A stretch of DNA of 8,491 nucleotides from positions 1-8,491 of the forward strand of contig DGQR01000191.1 in assembly GCA_002390825.1 (NCBI GenBank), in the 5' to 3' direction. Under the pieces are notes generated by a model. The model was given only the letters and a program-made list of their open reading frames with translations. It had not been told where the DNA came from and made no database searches. The stretch comes from Rhodoferax sp. UBA4409. Its GTDB lineage: Bacteria; Pseudomonadota; Gammaproteobacteria; Burkholderiales; Burkholderiaceae_C. A program made the position numbers and the translations under genes. Of this stretch, positions 1-4,508 are shown piece after piece (positions within the stretch are counted from its first letter, which is position 1; each line of letters begins with the position of its first letter).

Positions 1-1907
1 GCCAGCATCATGCAGTTGGTCTCGTCGGTGAAAGCGCCGTCATCGGTCTGAATCCAGCAAATGCCGGTGGCTTTGCTGAACCACAAGCCGTCTGGCGACG
101 AGAACGCATTCTTGGCGGTCAGGCCCGACAAGTTGGCATCGCCCGAGTCTTCTTCAGCGCCGAACAAGAAGATGTCCCAAGCAAAGGTCTTGGCCGAGGC
201 TTGGTGGCCAGGCTCTTTGAAGCGGATGATGTGGCCATGCGGGTTGCCCGTGCCTTTTTTCCCGTCCAAGTCCATGTAAGCGCGTGGGTTGGCCGCATCC
301 ACTTTGGTGGGCGTGCGGTTGGCCGCATTGTTGTTGGTCAATGCGAAGTAAACCTCTCCGTTGCGGTAGTTCACGGCGCCCCACTCCGGGCGGTCCATCT
401 TGGTCGCGCCCACGGCGTCTGCTGCAAAGCGTGCGTTGATGTACACATCACCCTGATTGGCGAACTTGTAGGTGCTGTGGTTGGCAATGCGCGGGTCAGC
501 GATGGTCAGCTCCAGCCATTCACCTTGGCCTGTGGCGTCAAAGCGGGCGGCGTACAACTTGCCTTCGCTCAAATACTTGTCACCGGCCACCAAGCCGCCA
601 CCCACATCGCGGGGGTCCCACACCGCAGTGCTCACAAACTTGTAGATGTATTCGTTGCGTGAATCACAACCCATGTAGAAAGCCAACGGCTGACCCGCCA
701 CAGGCACGCTGCACACAGCAGCTTCGTGGGCGAAGCGGCCCATGGCCACGCGTTTGGCGGGTGTGGAGTTGGGGGCCAGTGGGTCAATTTCAACGTTAAA
801 ACCAAAAGTGTTGGCTTCGTTGCGGAAATCACGCTCAGCGTTGGCACCGGTGGCCGCCAGGTTCCAGCGGGCAAAACGGTCGTCGGTGGCCGACACGGTA
901 TGCCAGCCCTGACTTGGCGCTTGTTTGGCGCCTGCTGCTGGAGCCGCTGCCGGCACGCCGTAGCGCTTGCGTGCGGCCACTTCTTTGGCCGGCAATGCAG
1001 CCCCATTGGCCGTCGTCTGAAAGTAATAAGCCCAGTTTTCTTCGCAGCCCAAATAAGTGCCCCATGGCGTTTTGCCATGGCCGCAGTTGTTCAGCGTGCC
1101 ACGCGCCATGGCACCCGCCGTGTCCCAGCGGGTGACCATGAAGCTGCGGATCGCATCGATGTGGGCGCGGGGGCCACTGATGCGCACAGGCGTTTGTGCG
1201 GTGATGCGGCGATTCAGCGGTGAGTCTTGCTTGATGCGCCAACCTTGCAGTGTTTTGACGATCTCGACCACCGACACGCCGTGGTGGTTGATCTCTTTGA
1301 GCACTTCCAACTCGGGACGGGTGCCCAGGTCCCAGTCGCCAAATTGGGTGAATTTTTTGCCCACAACGCCATTGGACGTTTGGCCATTGGGATGCATGAA
1401 GTGCGCGTCGGCAGAGCTCTCATGGTTCACACACAGCACGGCGCGGCCGGTTTCATTCTCGGTGTACCGCCCGTTGGCATCGATGTAATAAATGTCCATG
1501 CCGTCGTGGTGATCGCCAGCGCGGTTGTCCCAGTCGGTGTCAGTGCCGTCGTTCTTGAAGGCAGCAGTGCTGGCCTTGAGTGGATCACCGAGTGCGTAGA
1601 TGACTTGCACGTTGTAACCCGCTGGCACCACCACTTTGTCAGCCAGGCTCTTGCCCACAGCCGTGAAACCTAACGAGGAGAGTGGCGCTGCCATGCCGGT
1701 CGCAGCGCCAGCACTGGTGGATGCGGTTGCGCACCCGGTGAGTGCGCCAGCACCAAAGAGCGAGGTGGCTGCTACGCCCATGCCGCCCAGCAGCAGGCCG
1801 CGGCGGTTCAGGCGGGCCGACATGATCTGGTCTATATGCGGGTTCGCGGTGGTGTTGGAGTCTTCGTTGTTGAAAATGTCGCTGGAGGAGCGGGTGTTGT
1901 CGGTCAT
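1..1907 (-). CDS. phoX: PhoX-family (DUF839) alkaline phosphatase, Tat-exported, C-terminus cut by window edge
   Basis: 635 codons are visible from the ATG at 1907, and the frame stays open to base 1, so the C-terminus is missing. PhoX enzymes are monomeric Ca/Fe-dependent phosphatases that release phosphate from organic esters outside the cytoplasm. The N-terminus has the family's long polar leader with NPH (22-24), then a twin-arginine motif NRRGLLL (34-40), a hydrophobic stretch, and LTGC (56-59) that reads as a lipobox. Family signatures follow: NHE (161-163), WGTYLGCEENW (282-292; the Cys of this motif is an iron ligand in characterised PhoX), GRFAHEAA (390-397), CDSRNEYIYKF (414-424), RPEW (506-509), NPHGHIIRF (555-563) and SPDGLWF (604-610). 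An Ala/Pro-rich insert lies at about 318-331. GAGG, 8 nt before the ATG, supports this start over Met29. The gene is divergent from the TPR gene. The family call is firm, but activity and substrate are inferred. Confidence 0.93.
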   Translation of the reverse strand, partial: MTDNTRSSSDIFNNEDSNTTANPHIDQIMSARLNRRGLLLGGMGVAATSLFGAGALTGCATASTSAGAATGMAAPLSSLGFTAVGKSLADKVVVPAGYNVQVIYALGDPLKASTAAFKNDGTDTDWDNRAGDHHDGMDIYYIDANGRYTENETGRAVLCVNHESSADAHFMHPNGQTSNGVVGKKFTQFGDWDLGTRPELEVLKEINHHGVSVVEIVKTLQGWRIKQDSPLNRRITAQTPVRISGPRAHIDAIRSFMVTRWDTAGAMARGTLNNCGHGKTPWGTYLGCEENWAYYFQTTANGAALPAKEVAARKRYGVPAAAPAAGAKQAPSQGWHTVSATDDRFARWNLAATGANAERDFRNEANTFGFNVEIDPLAPNSTPAKRVAMGRFAHEAAVCSVPVAGQPLAFYMGCDSRNEYIYKFVSTAVWDPRDVGGGLVAGDKYLSEGKLYAARFDATGQGEWLELTIADPRIANHSTYKFANQGDVYINARFAADAVGATKMDRPEWGAVNYRNGEVYFALTNNNAANRTPTKVDAANPRAYMDLDGKKGTGNPHGHIIRFKEPGHQASAKTFAWDIFLFGAEEDSGDANLSGLTAKNAFSSPDGLWFSKATGICWIQTDDGAFTDETNCMML

Positions 1908-1935
1908 GCTAGGTGCCTCAAGTTAAATTAGCTCC

Positions 1936-1972
1936 ATTAATGTGCGACGTTGATGTTTCAGCTTTGTGACAC
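1936..1972 (-). promoter_or_regulatory. Candidate Pho box and -10 element upstream of phoX
   Basis: On the minus strand, 1972 to 1955 reads GTGTCAC-AAAG-CTGAAAC. This has the layout of a PhoB site: two 7-bp direct half-sites related to CTGTCAT/C, separated by a 4-bp A-rich spacer. Each half-site matches in about five of seven positions. Thirteen bases downstream is ATTAAT (1941-1936), a 4/6 match to TATAAT. Transcription would then begin near 1929, giving a leader of about 22 nt that contains the GAGG ribosome site. PhoB sites normally replace the -35 and sit about 10 bp before the -10, so this spacing is slightly long. Regulation by phosphate starvation is expected for PhoX, but here it is inferred from a degenerate motif. 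Confidence 0.42.
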
Positions 1973-1976
1973 ATCC

Positions 1977-1990
1977 ACCTGTGCTCAGGT
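1977..1990. promoter_or_regulatory. Small perfect dyad between phoX and the TPR gene
   Basis: ACCTG-TGCT-CAGGT is a perfect 5-bp inverted repeat with a 4-nt centre. It lies five bases from the candidate Pho box and 46 bp before the TPR start codon. It could be a small operator or a hairpin in the TPR leader. No convincing promoter for the TPR gene was identified; TTGTGA (1964-1969) is the best -35-like hexamer and lies inside the Pho-box candidate. A dyad this short can arise by chance. Confidence 0.22.
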
Positions 1991-2036
1991 ATTCCAGAAT
2001 GGCTACATTGGGATTCCCCTTTCTGTTGGAGCACTC

Positions 2037-2492
2037 ATGAAAAAGTTGTTGTTGGCAATGCTGTTGGTAAGCGGTTTCGCACAAGCCGCAGATACCCCTG
2101 TGATGAACGTACCCACAGTCAATCAGCGCATGAAAGCGGCGCGGGATGCCATTGCCAAGTCGGATTGGCGGACCGCCAAGTTCGAAACCCAAAACGTGGT
2201 GTCAGAAGAGCCCGGCAACGCGGATGCTCACAACTTGCTAGCGTTTTCGTACCGCAAACAGGACAAGCCGGACCTTGCCAAGGCCTTTGAGCACTACAAG
2301 ATCGCGCTCAAGCTCAATCCCCAGCACAAGGGCGCCCATGAGTACATCGGCGAGGCCTACCTGATGGACCGCAAACCCGCGCAGGCTGCACAGCATTTGG
2401 CCGATCTTGAAAAGATTTGTGGCAATCGCTCGTGCGAGGAGTACCAAGACTTGGAGAAAGCCATCGCGGCTTACCGTAAGGCCAACCCTTGA
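2037..2492 (+). CDS. Small secreted tetratricopeptide-repeat protein
   Basis: The protein has 151 aa. The ATG at 2037 is chosen because GGAG (2028-2031) precedes it by 5 nt and because it begins a clean Sec signal peptide, MKKLLLAMLLVSGFAQA, with AQA|AD cleavage after residue 17. The frame is open further upstream to an ATG at 1950, but that would bury the signal. Mature helices at about 29-55, 61-75, 78-94, 97-109 and 113-127 fit two to three TPR hairpins; NADAHNLLAFSYRKQ and KGAHEYIGEAYL carry the usual TPR pattern. The C-terminal part holds two cysteines spaced CX4C (128 and 133), followed by EEYQDLEKAIAAY. TPR proteins mediate protein-protein contacts, and this one should act in the periplasm. 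Its partner is unknown. It is divergent from phoX and may share its control region. I recall similar small proteins with a Cys-rich C-terminus in proteobacteria but know no function for them. Confidence 0.85.
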   Translation: MKKLLLAMLLVSGFAQAADTPVMNVPTVNQRMKAARDAIAKSDWRTAKFETQNVVSEEPGNADAHNLLAFSYRKQDKPDLAKAFEHYKIALKLNPQHKGAHEYIGEAYLMDRKPAQAAQHLADLEKICGNRSCEEYQDLEKAIAAYRKANP

Positions 2493-2555
2493 GCCTTACG
2501 TCCGGCAGGGAGGCGTGGCCCCCTTGCCGTGTTGCCCTCTTGTGTGTGAGAGGGC
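2475..2555. terminator. Three consecutive hairpins at the convergent TPR / BPSS1780 junction
   Basis: Three stem-loops follow one another. The first is a perfect 8-bp stem, CGTAAGGC (2475-2482) with GCCTTACG (2493-2500); its 10-nt loop contains the TPR stop codon. The second pairs CGGCAGGG (2503-2510) with CCCTTGCCG (2521-2529), leaving one bulged base. The third is a perfect 7-bp stem, GCCCTCT (2534-2540) with AGAGGGC (2549-2555), with loop TGTGTGTG. The site is where a bidirectional terminator is expected, because two genes converge here. None of the stems is followed by a run of T on either strand, so they are not classical intrinsic terminators. mRNA 3'-end stabilisation or Rho-assisted ending are alternatives. 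Confidence 0.4.
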
Positions 2556-2569
2556 GCTACAAATACGAC

Positions 2570-3361
2570 TCAGGCCCCGGGTTCCGGGTCAGTCGTATCG
2601 GGTGCTTCAAAGCAATCCCGGAAGGTGAAGTAAAACGAAGTGAAAAACATGGTCGCCAAGGCGAGGCCAGCCGGGAACATGATGGCGTTAATCAGGGCGG
2701 GGCTACCTAGCAAACTCACCAAAATCGCCACACTCATGGCGACCCCGAGAAACGCGGCCATCCAAACCAAGCCGAAGACCGTAAAAGCCCAGAAGTTCCG
2801 AAGGCAAGCAACAGCACTGAAAAATAGGCTCTTCAAGGGGGTGATGCCATGCCAATGCGCCAACGCTGGCGCATGCCAAAACAGCAAGGACAAGGGCAGA
2901 TACAGCACCATGGCCAGCAACGCGGCAGACTGAAAATCGCCTTGCAGCACGACCTCGGGCGACAGCTCACCGCCCAGCAGGTACACGCGGGCAAACTGTC
3001 CCCCATCCACCGTGGCAGAAATACCCATGACCAGAATAAAACCCACGGCATAGAGCACGCCCAGCACCACCATGGAGCGCAGTCGCTCTTTGCCTGCGCG
3101 GAAGCCGGCGATCAGCACTTGGGGCATCGGGAATTGGCCTTGCTCCGCGATCTGCGTGGCGGCCATGAGCCCCAGGGTAGCTGCCGGCAGCAGTGCCAAC
3201 GCCAAAGGTGTTCCGATCACCGGCAAAAGGCTCAAGAGCGATATCGCCGCCATGAACATAAAAAACAGGCCGGTGAAGGCCAGGGGTTGGCGCAAAAATG
3301 TGCGCACCCCTTGCTTGAACCACAGGACACCTTGGCTTGGGGGGACGATCTGGAGTTTCAT
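2570..3361 (-). CDS. BPSS1780-family multi-pass inner-membrane protein
   Basis: The protein has 263 aa. It is very hydrophobic, with about six membrane segments at roughly 27-49, 51-71, 97-117, 145-165, 187-213 and 222-247, and a short acidic C-terminal tail (253-263). The N-terminal pattern KLQIVPPSQGVLWFKQG and the central FWHAPALAHWHGITPLKSLFFS (161-182) match what I remember of the BPSS1780 membrane family of betaproteobacteria, which has no established function. Its ATG overlaps the thrB stop codon as ATGA (3361-3358), and no clear Shine-Dalgarno precedes it. Translation is therefore probably coupled to thrB, making this the second gene of the operon. A transport or envelope role could be guessed, but nothing in the sequence supports a specific one. 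It converges with the TPR gene across the hairpin cluster. Confidence 0.85.
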   Translation of the reverse strand: MKLQIVPPSQGVLWFKQGVRTFLRQPLAFTGLFFMFMAAISLLSLLPVIGTPLALALLPAATLGLMAATQIAEQGQFPMPQVLIAGFRAGKERLRSMVVLGVLYAVGFILVMGISATVDGGQFARVYLLGGELSPEVVLQGDFQSAALLAMVLYLPLSLLFWHAPALAHWHGITPLKSLFFSAVACLRNFWAFTVFGLVWMAAFLGVAMSVAILVSLLGSPALINAIMFPAGLALATMFFTSFYFTFRDCFEAPDTTDPEPGA

Positions 3362-4353
3362 GCGGTGTGGGGCTCTGGATTCATGAAGGTGGAAAGCGTG
3401 AGTGGCATCGCAATACGTTGCTTCAGCACCCGCTCAAAGTGGGTCGGGTCGTGGGGTTTGAGCATAGAGGCTTCGCGCGGCAGGTACCAATCCCACAGGC
3501 GCGAGAGCCAAAAGCGCAGTGCGCCGGCCCGCAACATCGCGGGGAACAGTTCGCGCTCTTGCGGTGTCAAGGGGCGCACGCTTTCGTAGGCTTGGACAAA
3601 CGCGCGGCTGCGCTCCAGATCGGCGACTCCGGTGGGCAGGTCGATACACCAGTCATTGAGGCACACCGCCAGATCGAACAGCCACGCATCGGTGCCGGCA
3701 AAGTAAAAGTCAAAGAAACCGCTCAGGCGCGGTTCCCCATTCACCTTGTCAAACATCACGTTGTCGCGGAACAAGTCCGCGTGGATAGCGCCGCGCGGCA
3801 GGGCGGTGTAGGCGCTCTGTGCGGCGACATGGTTCTGGTAAGCCAGCTCACTCTGGATCAGCGCAGCTTGGGGCGCTTCCAGGTGTGGCAGCACAACCGG
3901 TACCGTCTCATTCCACCATGCAAGCGCCCGCAGGTTGGGTTGTTGCATGCCGAAGTCATGGCCCGCGAGGTGCATGCGTGCGAGCATGGCGCCCACTTGC
4001 TGGCAGTGGTCCACACCCGGAGCAAGTTCACTTTTGCCTTTAAGGCGGTTCACCACGGCGGCAGGTTTGCCGTTCAGGCTGTGCAACACATCGCCATCGC
4101 GGTTGGCTGCAGGGTCCGGCACGGGAATGCCATGAAACGCCAAGTGCTTCATCAGCCGCAGGTAAAACGGCAACTGCTGCGCCGTCAGCCGCTCGAACAG
4201 GGTCAGCACATAGGGCGCCTGGTCGGTAGTGACAAAGTAGTTGGTGTTCTCAATGCCGCCGGAGCAGCCCTCCATGGTTTGGAGAGTGCCCAATTGCAGG
4301 GAGGAAAGAAAAGTGCTGGCCTCGTCAAGCGAGACCTCTGTGTAAACCGCCAT
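3358..4353 (-). CDS. thrB: Homoserine kinase, type II (APH-fold)
   Basis: The protein has 331 aa, normal for the type II enzyme. It phosphorylates homoserine to O-phosphohomoserine with ATP, the penultimate step of threonine synthesis, in the cytosol. Unlike the GHMP-type ThrB of E. coli, it has the aminoglycoside-phosphotransferase/choline-kinase fold. The N-lobe carries GCSGGIENTNYFV (29-41) and YVLTLFE (48-54). The catalytic loop is HADLFRDNVMFD (191-202), with Asp193 and Asn198. The metal-binding motif is DFYFAG (215-220), followed by WLFDLAVCLNDW (224-235), highly typical of this family. The start is the ATG at 4353. The frame continues 48 codons upstream into repeat DNA, but those codons are Pro/Arg-rich and unlike the family. 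No ribosome site precedes the ATG; a TACAAT hexamer lies 6 nt before it, suggesting a leaderless mRNA. The gene is followed by the overlapping membrane-protein gene. Confidence 0.95.
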   Translation of the reverse strand: MAVYTEVSLDEASTFLSSLQLGTLQTMEGCSGGIENTNYFVTTDQAPYVLTLFERLTAQQLPFYLRLMKHLAFHGIPVPDPAANRDGDVLHSLNGKPAAVVNRLKGKSELAPGVDHCQQVGAMLARMHLAGHDFGMQQPNLRALAWWNETVPVVLPHLEAPQAALIQSELAYQNHVAAQSAYTALPRGAIHADLFRDNVMFDKVNGEPRLSGFFDFYFAGTDAWLFDLAVCLNDWCIDLPTGVADLERSRAFVQAYESVRPLTPQERELFPAMLRAGALRFWLSRLWDWYLPREASMLKPHDPTHFERVLKQRIAMPLTLSTFMNPEPHTA

Positions 4354-4359
4354 GGGGCA

Positions 4360-4365
4360 ATTGTA
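4360..4365 (-). promoter_or_regulatory. -10 hexamer TACAAT of thrB, placing the transcript start at the ATG
   Basis: On the minus strand TACAAT (4365-4360) matches TATAAT in five of six positions. Six bases (TGCCCC) separate it from the thrB ATG. A start site seven bases past the -10 would fall on the A of the ATG itself. No Shine-Dalgarno is present and no good -35 is visible about 17 bp upstream. Confidence 0.5.
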
Positions 4366-4372
4366 GGGTGGC

Positions 4373-4494
4373 GGGGCGTGCCGGCTTTGGGCATACCTCG
4401 CCCTGCGCGGGGCACAACATCCGCCGCCGGGCCGCCCCAAGGCGGATGCACCCCCTTGGGGGGCAGCGACCCACGAAGTGGCGGAGCGTGGGGG
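4373..4494. repeat. GC-rich intergenic repeat of Comamonadaceae type
   Basis: Most of the thrB-polA gap is a GC-rich block with nested inverted repeats: CCGCC-CCAA-GGCGG (4432-4445), CCCAC (4470-4474) with GTGGG (4488-4492), the smaller CCAC-GAA-GTGG (4471-4481), and a run of C facing a run of G around 4451-4463. The stretch around 4431-4494 resembles a repeat I recall between genes in many Comamonadaceae genomes. That recognition is from memory; copy number cannot be checked here, and the left boundary is approximate. The block is open in the frames of both neighbouring genes, so it could cause over-long start predictions. Confidence 0.6.
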
Positions 4495-4500
4495 CACAAT
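4495..4500 (+). promoter_or_regulatory. -10 hexamer CACAAT of polA, very close to the ATG
   Basis: CACAAT matches TATAAT in four of six positions (A at 2, A, A, T at 4-6). It begins directly after the GC-rich repeat and ends 8 nt before the polA ATG, with a pyrimidine-rich spacer ATCCCCTT. Transcription would start within a base or two of the ATG. No Shine-Dalgarno is present: the only G-run ends at 4494, too far away. No -35 is seen. The mirrored arrangement at thrB strengthens the case. Confidence 0.42.
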
Positions 4501-4508
4501 ATCCCCTT

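Noticed and set aside
201..1673. Several plus-strand open frames of about 150 codons in the first 1.7 kb
   Set aside because: All lie antisense to the continuous phoX frame, which carries family motifs along its whole length.
4354..4497. 48-codon N-terminal extension of thrB
   Set aside because: It translates the same repeat on the other strand into Pro/Arg/Gly-rich sequence. The family N-terminus begins at MAVYTEVSL (4353).
4368..4508. 47-codon N-terminal extension of polA
   Set aside because: It translates repeat DNA, contains no family-like sequence, and would place the start far upstream of the conserved DNA polymerase I N-terminus at 4509.
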